From Arthrobacter sp. SPG23 (GTDB lineage Bacteria; Actinomycetota; Actinomycetes; Actinomycetales; Micrococcaceae): 35,160 nucleotides of DNA. This document shows, one piece after another, positions 6,815 to 13,680 of this stretch. The first letter of the stretch is position 1. Each line of letters starts with the position of its first letter. Under the pieces are notes generated by a model, which worked only from the letters and a program-made list of their open reading frames with translations, was not told the origin of the DNA and searched no databases. The translations under genes were made by a program, and so were the position numbers. The stretch covers positions 1 through 35,160 of the forward strand of contig NZ_JYCN01000010.1 in NCBI RefSeq assembly GCF_000876655.1, read 5' to 3'.

Positions 6815-7540
6815 TCAGAGTGTCTCGGGTATGGCGCGCCCCGGGAAGAGCGTGGAGTACTGCCGCCGGTACATCCTGCGCCCGACGAGACGGTAGGCAA
6901 GGCGGACCGGCGGGGGGATCTCCTTGAACAGCTCCTTCCGGTCTGCGGGAGGGTTCGTGGCAAGCACCATGCCGAGGTAGGCGACCATGAACTTCTTGTC
7001 GAACTGCTCGATCCCGTGCTGGCCAACGCCGTTCATTTCCTTCTCGTCCATCACCCTGTCCACGGCGGGCATAACCTCAGTGACCTCCCGGCGCAGGTGC
7101 ACTTTGAGGACAGCGGACAGGTCCTGGTAGCGCGTGGCAAGTTCCTCGCCGGCCTCTGCGTCGGCGGTCTCCATCCAGCGGAGTCGGATTGGCTCGATGC
7201 CCTCAAGCCGTTGTGTGACCTGCCGGTGCTGCTCGAGCATCTGCGCTATGTGCAACGCGCACGCCGGTGCCCGCTCCGCCAGTTGCGGGTACATGAGCAG
7301 GTCCTCGCCCTCGTGGTGGACATGGAGCACTTTGTCGAAGTTGCCGAGCACTTCGCCCACGTACGCGGCGCGCGAGGTGTCACCGGCCACTGCGGAACGT
7401 ACCAGGCCCGGTGCCTCATCGTAGGCCCAAAGGAAGAATCGGTGGATGCGCCGCATGGCCGCCGACCCGGTGCAAAGGACGGGCCCCGGTGGTAGCGGAG
7501 CTGGGGTCTCGCCGGGCTGCATGGTGAAGAAGTCAGTCAT
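6815..7540 (-). CDS. Hemerythrin HHE-domain protein
   Basis: The 241-residue protein has a four-helix HHE domain: RRIHRFF (His33), HVHHEGEDLL (His75/76, Glu80), EQHRQVTQRLE (His105), and VHLRREVTEVMP (His148, Glu152/155). These residues bind a di-iron centre that senses or handles oxygen or NO in related proteins. The C-terminal 70 residues (from about 175) are a helical extension common in actinobacterial homologues. The ATG at 7540 is chosen because it begins the conserved region and lies downstream of AGGGGCC. The frame remains open further upstream only as an antisense shadow of the lipoprotein gene. Confidence 0.88.
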   Translation of the reverse strand: MTDFFTMQPGETPAPLPPGPVLCTGSAAMRRIHRFFLWAYDEAPGLVRSAVAGDTSRAAYVGEVLGNFDKVLHVHHEGEDLLMYPQLAERAPACALHIAQMLEQHRQVTQRLEGIEPIRLRWMETADAEAGEELATRYQDLSAVLKVHLRREVTEVMPAVDRVMDEKEMNGVGQHGIEQFDKKFMVAYLGMVLATNPPADRKELFKEIPPPVRLAYRLVGRRMYRRQYSTLFPGRAIPETL

Positions 7541-7591
7541 TGGGTGGCCCCTAACGGCAATCAATCGAAACCAGGACCTCTCCCCGGCAGC

Positions 7592-7620
7592 ATCGTATCG
7601 CTTGCCCTCATGCCGAACAA
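7592..7620 (-). promoter_or_regulatory. Candidate promoter of the hemerythrin gene
   Basis: On the minus strand TTGTTC (7620-7615) is followed after 17 bases by TACGAT (7597-7592), about 52 bases upstream of the hemerythrin ATG. Spacing and matches are reasonable for a sigma-A promoter. No other evidence is available. Confidence 0.45.
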
Positions 7621-7687
7621 TGGCCAGGCCGCCTGGTTTCGCCAGAGTCCCCAGCCCAGCCGGCCGGCCCGCAGCCTGCCTTGACGT

Positions 7688-7701
7688 CGGACTAAAGTCC
7701 C
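7688..7701. promoter_or_regulatory. DosR/DevR-box-like palindrome
   Basis: The sequence CGGACTAAAGTCCC matches 13 of 14 positions of the mycobacterial DosR (DevR) core consensus GGGACTWWAGTCCC. It lies between the divergent hemerythrin and lipoprotein genes. A -10-like TAGGTT sits at 7725-7730, placing the box centre near -42 of a plus-strand start, the usual position for an activator touching RNA polymerase. The function is inferred; no dosRS genes are in the window. Confidence 0.55.
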
Positions 7702-7775
7702 TGTTGCGGAGGGCGGCTCCGGCGTAGGTTGAAGCTGGGTCCCAAGGTGCTGGGCCCGCACCCAAAGGGGGCATC

Positions 7776-8489
7776 ATGACCAGGCCCAGGCTTACGGCAT
7801 TCAGTGTTCTGGGGCTCTGCGCCCTGTTCTCGCTCTCGGGCTGTTTCGGCCCGCCGGCCCCGGCGCCCACGAGCAGCTCCGCCGCGACGACGACGCCGCC
7901 GACGACGTCGCCCACGAGCAGCTCCGTCGCGCCTACTACAACGGCGAGCCCGACTGCCACGGCCAGCCCGTCGGTCACCCCGACCCCAACAGCGACGGCC
8001 CCGCCGTCGGCCGTTCCGCCGTCGTCCGCCCCCGTGAGCCCGCCGGCGACGCAGGAACCTACGTCCCCCGGGCTCCCTGAGCAGGTGGCCCCGCTGACCA
8101 TCTACTACGTCGCCGTCAGCGACGCCGGTGTCTCCGGGCCGTTGATCGGTTGCGGCGACAGCCTCGTCGCTACCACCACCGCCCCGGTCCGCTTCACGGA
8201 CCAGGTGGGCCCCAGCATCGGGACCTTGCTCGCGAACAAGAGCCGCGACGTCGGACTGTCGGGGCTCGTGAATGTCCTGTACCAGTCGAACCTCACTTAC
8301 ATCGGCGGGGAACTGGACGGCAGCACCATCACGATCTACCTCACCGGGCAGTTCATGCTGGGCGGCGTGTGCGACATCCCGCGCGCCAAGGCGCAGCTGG
8401 AGTACACCGCCATGGCCGCGGCCGGGGCAACGAGGGCCCAGGTGTTCGTCAACGGCCGCCCGATCGATGAGGTGCTCAGCCTCAAATAG
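7776..8489 (+). CDS. GerMN-domain lipoprotein
   Basis: The 237-residue protein has a lipoprotein signal peptide with lipobox LSGC (Cys23), a Pro/Thr/Ser/Ala-rich linker from about 26 to 105, and a GerMN-type domain to the end (ALADGST-like LDGSTITIYLTG, then CDIPRAKAQLEYTA and VFVNGRPIDEVL). GerMN domains occur in spore-germination and cell-envelope lipoproteins; in non-sporing actinobacteria they are thought to act in envelope sensing or assembly. The ribosome-binding site AAAGGGGG precedes the ATG. The linker's repetitive GC-rich codons create long spurious frames on the other strand. Confidence 0.87.
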   Translation: MTRPRLTAFSVLGLCALFSLSGCFGPPAPAPTSSSAATTTPPTTSPTSSSVAPTTTASPTATASPSVTPTPTATAPPSAVPPSSAPVSPPATQEPTSPGLPEQVAPLTIYYVAVSDAGVSGPLIGCGDSLVATTTAPVRFTDQVGPSIGTLLANKSRDVGLSGLVNVLYQSNLTYIGGELDGSTITIYLTGQFMLGGVCDIPRAKAQLEYTAMAAAGATRAQVFVNGRPIDEVLSLK

Positions 8490-8540
8490 TGCAGCCGGAA
8501 GGCACTATCCAGCTGATGAACTTTGCCGCAAGATAACTGA

Positions 8541-9782
8541 ATGAAAAAGATCTTTGTAGCCGGTTTAGCAGCGGTAGCCATGGGCCTCGGCGGAATTGCC
8601 GCAGCCGTTCCGAGTAGCGCGGCCGCCCAGCCGTCACCTGTCACGGGCCAAATCATGGTCAAATTCCGCGACCCCGGTGCGGCGGACGGCGTGCTGCGCG
8701 GGCACGGCCTCAGCGAGGGCCCGGGCATCGGCAGCACCGGCGCCCAGCTCATCAAAGTACCGGCCGGCAAAGAACTTCAACTCAGCGACGCCTTGAGCCG
8801 GAACCCGGCAGTGGAGTACGCCGAGCCGGACGAGCTGGTCACCGCCGCTACGTCGGACGAGTATTTCCCCCGCCAGTACGCCCTGCAAAACAGCGGTCAG
8901 TCATTCACCAACACCGCCGGCACCCTATCCGTCTCCGGAGGGAAAACGGACGCCGACGTCGACGCCGTCGAAGCCTGGAATGTCACCACCGGGACCGGCA
9001 TAAAAGTGGCCGTTCTCGATTCGGGCGTCGCAAGCGACAACCCGGACATCAACCCGAAGGTTGTTGCACGCGCCAACTACAGCGGTGCGGCCACCAACGA
9101 AGACAATTACGGCCACGGTACCCACGTCGCCGGTACCGTTGCCGCCACTGCCAACAACACGATGGGTGTAGCCGGGGTGTGTCCGGGCTGCACGATCCTG
9201 GCCGGCAAAGTGCTCAACGACAGCGGCGTCGGATCCAGCTCAGGCCTCGCGAACGGCATCAACTGGGCCGTCAGCAACGGTGCGAAGGTCATCAACATGA
9301 GCATCGGAGTACGGGCGTCGCGGACCCTCGAAGCTGCCGTCAATAACGCCTGGAATCAGGGCGTGGTGCTGGTCGCGGCAGCAGGCAACGGCGGTAACCA
9401 GACCAAGATCTACCCGGGCGCATACCCCAACGTGATTGCCGTCGCCGCTACCGATAACACCGATGCCAAGGCATCCTTCTCCACGTACGGAGCCAGCTGG
9501 GTGGACGTCGCAGCGCCCGGAGTCAACGTGTATTCGACGTTCCCGAACCACACCTTCGTCCTCGGGACGCAGAACGGCCGTTCCTTCGGTTACGACGTCG
9601 GCAACGGCACCTCAATGTCCTCACCCATCGTCGCCGCCACGGCCGCGCTTGCCTGGAGCTCACACCCCGGCGCCACGCAACAATCAGTTCGCGCAAATGT
9701 GGAGTCCACCGCCGACAAGATTTCCGGCACGGGCACGTACTGGGCTTTTGGCCGCGTGAACGCGGACAGAGCCGTGCGGTAG
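8541..9782 (+). CDS. Secreted subtilisin-like serine protease (S8 family)
   Basis: The 413-residue preproprotein has a Sec signal peptide (about 1-29), an I9-type propeptide (about 35-100, with GQIMVKFRDPG and VEYAEPDE), and an S8 peptidase domain. The catalytic triad is Asp160 (VAVLDSGV), His192 (GHGTHVAGT) and Ser358 (GNGTSMSSP); the oxyanion Asn is in AAAGNGGN near 283. Cys214 and Cys217 (VCPGC) could form a small disulphide loop. It follows the GerMN lipoprotein gene by 51 bases on the same strand and might share its transcript. It resembles thermitase/fervidolysin-type extracellular proteases and is probably a nutrient-scavenging enzyme. Confidence 0.93.
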   Translation: MKKIFVAGLAAVAMGLGGIAAAVPSSAAAQPSPVTGQIMVKFRDPGAADGVLRGHGLSEGPGIGSTGAQLIKVPAGKELQLSDALSRNPAVEYAEPDELVTAATSDEYFPRQYALQNSGQSFTNTAGTLSVSGGKTDADVDAVEAWNVTTGTGIKVAVLDSGVASDNPDINPKVVARANYSGAATNEDNYGHGTHVAGTVAATANNTMGVAGVCPGCTILAGKVLNDSGVGSSSGLANGINWAVSNGAKVINMSIGVRASRTLEAAVNNAWNQGVVLVAAAGNGGNQTKIYPGAYPNVIAVAATDNTDAKASFSTYGASWVDVAAPGVNVYSTFPNHTFVLGTQNGRSFGYDVGNGTSMSSPIVAATAALAWSSHPGATQQSVRANVESTADKISGTGTYWAFGRVNADRAVR

Positions 9783-10081
9783 GCCTGCCGACCGGCCGGC
9801 CGCTTCTGCCATGAACGTTTGTGCACATGCTTCGGACTCACCTCTCCGGCCGCAAACGCCTTAGCAAATAGCTACTGGCTAGTAATAACGGCGAGAATGG
9901 CGACATTTCGCCTTGGCTCAGGGGTCGCTGGCGGGCGGCCGATCCTCGTGCACATTCGTGCAGTCAAGGCTGAACGGATGTGTCTGTTGCCTACATTTGA
10001 GTACCGGCCGGGGTTTGGTTGACAGGAAGAAACACCACCCGCGGCCGGCCCACCCACTGACACACAAACAACGAGGTTTCT
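9783..10081 (+). other. Intergenic region upstream of the lipase gene
   Basis: These 299 bases contain no convincing gene. A weak promoter candidate is TTAGCA (9861-9866), 16 bases, TAATAA (9883-9888). A TTGACA at 10018-10023 lacks a good -10 at the right spacing. An ACGAGGTTT ribosome-binding site lies before the lipase ATG. Confidence 0.35.
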
Positions 10082-10930
10082 ATGTCACTGCTCTCCAAAA
10101 CTCTGTCCATCGCCGCTGCTGCCGTCCTCGCCGGGTCCCTGGCCGTTGCCCCCGCCCAGGCAGACACCCTCGACGTCGCGCCGCCGGGGGCCAACGACTG
10201 GTCCTGCAAACCAAGCGCCGAGCATCCGTATCCGGTCATTCTGGTGCCTGGAACCTTCGAGAGCATGGCAAAGAACTGGTCCACGCTGTCGCCGTACCTC
10301 AAGAGCGCCGGGTACTGCGTCTTCGCCCTGAATTACGGCGAGACGAACGGCGTGTATGCCACTGCGCCCGTGGCCGACTCCGCGCAGGAACTTGCCCCGT
10401 TCGTGGACGCGGTACGCGCTGCCACCGGCGCCAAGCAAGTGGACCTGGTGGGCCACAGCCAGGGCGGCATGATGCCCCGCTACTACATGGGCTTTCTGGG
10501 CGGAGCCAAGTCCGTCCACCAGCTCGTTGGCATCGCGCCCTCCAACCACGGCACGGAAGGTGTGATCCTCCCGCCGCCGGACGTTGTCGCTGATCCGGAC
10601 TACACCGCTCTGGGCTGTGCCGCCTGCGCCGACCAGCAGGCGGGCTCGGCGTTCATGCAGAAGCTCAACTCCATCGGCGACACCGTGGCGGGACCGTCCT
10701 ACACCGTCATCTCCACGGTCTACGACGAAGTGGTCATTCCCTACAACAGCCAGTTCCTTGCCGGCGCGGCACGGCAGGTCACCAACATCACCATCCAGGA
10801 CAAGTGCCCGGCCGATCTCTTCGAACACGACCAGACGCCGAACGACCCCGTGGTGCACCAGCTCGTGGCCCACGCACTGGGCCAGGCATCCGGCCCCGCT
10901 GATCCGGCCTACCAGCCCCGCTGCATCTAG
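10082..10930 (+). CDS. Secreted lipase/esterase (alpha/beta hydrolase)
   Basis: The 282-residue protein has a Sec signal peptide ending at AQA (about residue 27). An oxyanion-hole strand, PVILVPGTFES, comes next, and the nucleophile elbow GHSQGG contains Ser126. Asp215 (TVYDEVV) and His249 (LFEHDQTPNDPVVH) complete a probable triad. Several cysteines (42, 79, 179, 182, 242, 281) fit disulphides in an exported enzyme. It resembles the triacylglycerol lipases (class 2 / Streptomyces-type) of actinobacteria. It lies tail-to-tail with the next hydrolase, 12 bases apart. Confidence 0.9.
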   Translation: MSLLSKTLSIAAAAVLAGSLAVAPAQADTLDVAPPGANDWSCKPSAEHPYPVILVPGTFESMAKNWSTLSPYLKSAGYCVFALNYGETNGVYATAPVADSAQELAPFVDAVRAATGAKQVDLVGHSQGGMMPRYYMGFLGGAKSVHQLVGIAPSNHGTEGVILPPPDVVADPDYTALGCAACADQQAGSAFMQKLNSIGDTVAGPSYTVISTVYDEVVIPYNSQFLAGAARQVTNITIQDKCPADLFEHDQTPNDPVVHQLVAHALGQASGPADPAYQPRCI

Positions 10931-10942
10931 CCCGCTGGCGGA

Positions 10943-11695
10943 TCAATCCCGCGCCCAGTGCTCGCGCAGCAGCCCGGCAACGCGCTCCGGCTCCACCCGG
11001 TGCGGCGGATCGAAGTGGTGGCGGTCCGGGAACACCTCGAGGCGGAAGTCCGGAAAGACCCGCCCGAGGCGCTCCGCCTTGTCGCCAAAATCGTCCGGGT
11101 TGCTCAACCCGCCAAGGACGAACAGCACCGGCTTCGTGAAGGCAGCCAGCCGTTCGCGGTCCAGGTCGTAGGTGTTGAAGGTCTGCAGGAACGCCCTGAT
11201 CCCGGCCGGCCGCTTGGCCATCCATGGCGGCGGGGGACCCGGCGGCGGAGGCGGAAGGACGACGTCGGGCCTCACCTGCAAACGCATGAAGGCGCCCATG
11301 AACTCCTCCTGCGGCAGCCCGCCCAGCTGACCGTACTGCTTCCAGAGTTCGGCGTGGGCCCGGCTCCAGTCCCAACTGCCTGCCCAGGCCGGCTCCAACA
11401 AAGCAAGGCTCTGCAGGCGCTCCGGGTGCCGGGCGGCGGCGGCCAAGGCAGCTGCGCCTCCACCCGAGTACCCCACGAGGTGGAACGTCTCCCAGCCGCG
11501 GGCGTCCGCTTCGCGGACCACGCCGTCGGCCTCCGAATCCAGGCTCCAGCCGGGCGGGGGCTCGTTGCCCGCATAGAGTTCCAGGTCCTTGGCAACGGCG
11601 TCGACGCCCGGTCCCAGTGCCCCGATGAGCGCACCGTAGGCGGGCTGTGCCGGGAGCACGCTTCCGGGAAGAAGGATGACCCGAGTTGGTCCCAT
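10943..11695 (-). CDS. Alpha/beta hydrolase
   Basis: The 250-residue cytoplasmic protein has an N-terminal VILLPGSVLPA (oxyanion region), the nucleophile elbow GYSGGG (Ser77), a strand VLFVLGGLSNPDDF likely carrying the acid, and a C-terminal FPDRHHFDPPH with the catalytic histidine. A Pro-rich loop (VVLPPPPPGPPPPW) lies in the cap. The substrate cannot be told. It is convergent with the secreted lipase gene; there is no hairpin terminator in the 12-base gap. Confidence 0.82.
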   Translation of the reverse strand: MGPTRVILLPGSVLPAQPAYGALIGALGPGVDAVAKDLELYAGNEPPPGWSLDSEADGVVREADARGWETFHLVGYSGGGAAALAAAARHPERLQSLALLEPAWAGSWDWSRAHAELWKQYGQLGGLPQEEFMGAFMRLQVRPDVVLPPPPPGPPPPWMAKRPAGIRAFLQTFNTYDLDRERLAAFTKPVLFVLGGLSNPDDFGDKAERLGRVFPDFRLEVFPDRHHFDPPHRVEPERVAGLLREHWARD

Positions 11696-11748
11696 GGCAG
11701 GATGCTACGCCCGGGCGGCCAAACGGGCTACTGCCTGCACCAACGCCC

Positions 11749-11776
11749 GAGCCCCTGCCGGGGAGCCCCTGCCGGG
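11749..11776. repeat. 14-bp tandem duplication
   Basis: GAGCCCCTGCCGGG occurs twice, head to tail, upstream of the FHA gene. It is followed at about 11779-11809 by GCGAAAA...TTTTCGC flanking a GC-rich loop, which could form a hairpin. No function is assigned. Confidence 0.75.
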
Positions 11777-11927
11777 CCCGCGAAAAAGACCCCGGGCGGC
11801 CCGTTTTCGCGTTCCTTGTCAGCCACTCCGGCCGGGAGGAGACTTGCTACATGTCATTCGTCAGCGGCGGATGACGGTGTCTTTCCTGCGGGGGCCGCGG
11901 TGCCCTCTTGGCTGGTCGGGGTAAGTC

Positions 11928-13157
11928 GTGGACGGACCTGGGTTACGGAGCGCGTTCGTCGTCGTCAACGGGGAGGCGGCGGGCGCCCGGATCGTGATCC
12001 CGCACGGCAAAACGACCATCGGCAGCGACGAGGGCTCCCGGCTGCGCCTGCCCGTTTCCGGTGTGAGCCGCCGGCACGCCCTGCTGACCTCGGTTAACGG
12101 CCGTAATATTCTCGCCGACGAGAATTCCCGCAACGGCACCTGGGTCAACGGTCACGCCATCACCTCGCCCACCGAACTTACCGACGGCGATGAGGTCCAG
12201 TTCGGGCAGGTCAGGCTCCGCTTTGTTGAAGGGGCGTACGACGGCGGCAGCGCACCGCCGCCCGAAGGCGGCGGATCGGAGGGGCGCCAGACCGCCCCGG
12301 CAGCTGCCCGGAAAAAGGGCCTTGGCGCGGCGCTGCTTTTCGCGGCCGCGATCAATGTGCTGGGGCTGATCGGCAACAGCCTGACCGCGTTCCTGACCGA
12401 GCTGACGCCCACCTGGACGTGGTTCGTCACCCCGGCGATGGGCCTGGCTGTGGCCCTGGGCGGGGAGGCGCTGGATTACCTCAAAGACAAGGCGCAGCCC
12501 GCACCCAAACGGCCTAAACCGCAGTACCGGCCGTCCAGCCTCGGGCAGCCAGCACGACCCGCACGCCCCCGCCCTACACGACCCGAACTTGGCGCTTCTC
12601 CGGAACCCCCTCCGGAAGCCTCGCGTCCGACAACAGCCAGAAGCAAGCGTTCTAGGCCCATAGTCGCAACGTTGCTCGTCACGCTGTTGGTGTTCGGCGG
12701 CGGCAGCTGGATTCTGACCTCAGAGGTGAGGGAGGCCGTCGGCTGTTTATCCGGCAGCGAGGCCGGGCGTCAGCGACTGGAGCGACAACTGGTGACCGAA
12801 GTTCAAGGCGTCACCGTGACCATCCTCGGCGTCCAGAGCACGGCTCACTTCACAAGGGTGGAGATCGAGGTGCGTAACGGGACCAGCAGCGCCATGTCTC
12901 TGCCCCTCTTCCACAACGCCATCCTCACCGGCCCGGACGGCACCACGTTCGACGCTGATTCCTTCCGCAGTTGCTGGCAACCCGAAATGCCGCCCGGGGG
13001 ACAGCGCAAGGGGACCATCAACTTCGGGAGCCAGTTGCCTGATACGGGCGGCACGGTGTCCCTTAGCTTCGTCACGGTGTTCATGGCGGGGTTCGACGGG
13101 CCGGAGTCGATCACCGTCCCGGACATCCCGCTGATGCCCGTGGTAACTCCGCTCTGA
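11928..13157 (+). CDS. FHA-domain membrane protein with C-terminal extracellular domain
   Basis: The 409-residue protein has an FHA domain at about 20-90 with the phosphothreonine-binding signature (IGSDEGSRLRLP, GVSRRHALL, NSRNGTWVNG). Two membrane segments follow at about 130-180, then a basic Pro-rich linker, a third membrane helix (IVATLLVTLLVFGGGSWIL) at about 244-264, and a DUF4352-like beta-rich domain (TILGVQS, EIEVRNGTSSA, PDGTTFDADSF). The design suggests a protein that docks phosphorylated partners inside the cell while exposing a sensory or scaffold domain outside. No kinase lies adjacent. The GTG start is preceded by GGTCGGGGTAAG. Confidence 0.85.
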   Translation: MDGPGLRSAFVVVNGEAAGARIVIPHGKTTIGSDEGSRLRLPVSGVSRRHALLTSVNGRNILADENSRNGTWVNGHAITSPTELTDGDEVQFGQVRLRFVEGAYDGGSAPPPEGGGSEGRQTAPAAARKKGLGAALLFAAAINVLGLIGNSLTAFLTELTPTWTWFVTPAMGLAVALGGEALDYLKDKAQPAPKRPKPQYRPSSLGQPARPARPRPTRPELGASPEPPPEASRPTTARSKRSRPIVATLLVTLLVFGGGSWILTSEVREAVGCLSGSEAGRQRLERQLVTEVQGVTVTILGVQSTAHFTRVEIEVRNGTSSAMSLPLFHNAILTGPDGTTFDADSFRSCWQPEMPPGGQRKGTINFGSQLPDTGGTVSLSFVTVFMAGFDGPESITVPDIPLMPVVTPL

Positions 13158-13166
13158 AAACCCGTG

Positions 13167-13320
13167 TACAGTAGAGATCGTTGTTGTGTTTGTATTTGGT
13201 AGTTCAGGCAGTACGCGGGGTCGAAAGTCCTCGTTCTTCTGAAGTAGCGGTTTTGAACACCCCACACCGGAGGACCCGAAAGTCGGGACAGTTCCTCCAC
13301 CTTCACGAAGGACATAAATA
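13167..13320 (+). promoter_or_regulatory. Promoter and structured 5' leader of cspA
   Basis: A -10-like TACAGT at 13167-13172 would give a leader of about 140 bases. The leader contains a nested hairpin: GGAGGA (13269-13274) pairs with TCCTCC (13293-13298) around CCCGA-AAG-TCGGG (13275-13287). Directly after it, CCTT (13300-13303) can pair with AAGG (13308-13311), which is part of the ribosome-binding site GAAGGA. Long leaders that refold with temperature are typical of cold-shock genes. The thermosensor role is inferred. Confidence 0.5.
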
Positions 13321-13524
13321 ATGGCTACTGGTACCGTCAAATGGTTTAACGCTGAAAAGGGCTTCGGCTTCATTTCCCCCGATGACTCCTCACAGGACGT
13401 TTTCGCACACTACTCTGCGATCAACTCCTCCGGTTTCCGCTCCCTCGAAGAGAACCAGAAGGTTTCCTTCGAAACCGAGCAGGGCCCCAAGGGTCCCCAG
13501 GCCACCAACATCCAGGCTATCTAA
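13321..13524 (+). CDS. cspA: Cold-shock protein CspA family
   Basis: The 67-residue single cold-shock domain has RNP1 (KGFGFISP) and RNP2 (VFAHYSA), starting [17 protein letters not shown] and ending GPQATNIQ. It binds single-stranded RNA/DNA and melts secondary structure. It has a strong SD (GAAGGA, eight bases before the ATG), a long leader and a strong terminator, consistent with a highly expressed monocistronic gene. Codon usage is conspicuously optimised (AAG, CTC, TTC). Confidence 0.97.
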   Translation: MATGTVKWFNAEKGFGFISPDDSSQDVFAHYSAINSSGFRSLEENQKVSFETEQGPKGPQATNIQAI

Positions 13525-13562
13525 TTTCTTAGATACCCGGGACCGTTAGGTTTCCTATAAAA

Positions 13563-13595
13563 GCAGGGTCTGCCGTTTGGCAGGCCCTGCTTTTT
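13563..13595. terminator. Bidirectional Rho-independent terminator
   Basis: A 12-bp stem (GCAGGGTCTGCC / GGCAGGCCCTGC, one G-T pair) with a GTTT loop is followed by TTTTT on the plus strand and, read on the minus strand, by TTTTATAG. It can end cspA transcription and also the convergent BTAD regulator transcript. Confidence 0.93.
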
Positions 13596-13626
13596 GTTTA
13601 ACCCGGGTGTGCTTTGATCTCGACAG

Positions 13627-13680
13627 GCTCAACCACCGGATACTCAGCTCAACCACCGGAGGCACAGCTCAACCGATACC
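13627..13680. repeat. Three 20-bp-spaced copies of GCTCAACC(ACCGG)
   Basis: GCTCAACCACCGG starts at 13627 and 13647, and a shortened GCTCAACC at 13667, with an exact 20-bp period. The third copy overlaps the stop end of the BTAD regulator. Motifs of this type (CGACAGGCTCAACCACCGG) are, to my recollection, scattered between genes in Arthrobacter genomes. Their role is unknown. Confidence 0.75.

Noticed and set aside
7541..8101. N-terminal extension of the hemerythrin frame by 187 codons
   Set aside because: It runs antisense through the lipoprotein's Pro/Thr linker, is Gly/Val low-complexity, and lies upstream of a good ATG at 7540.
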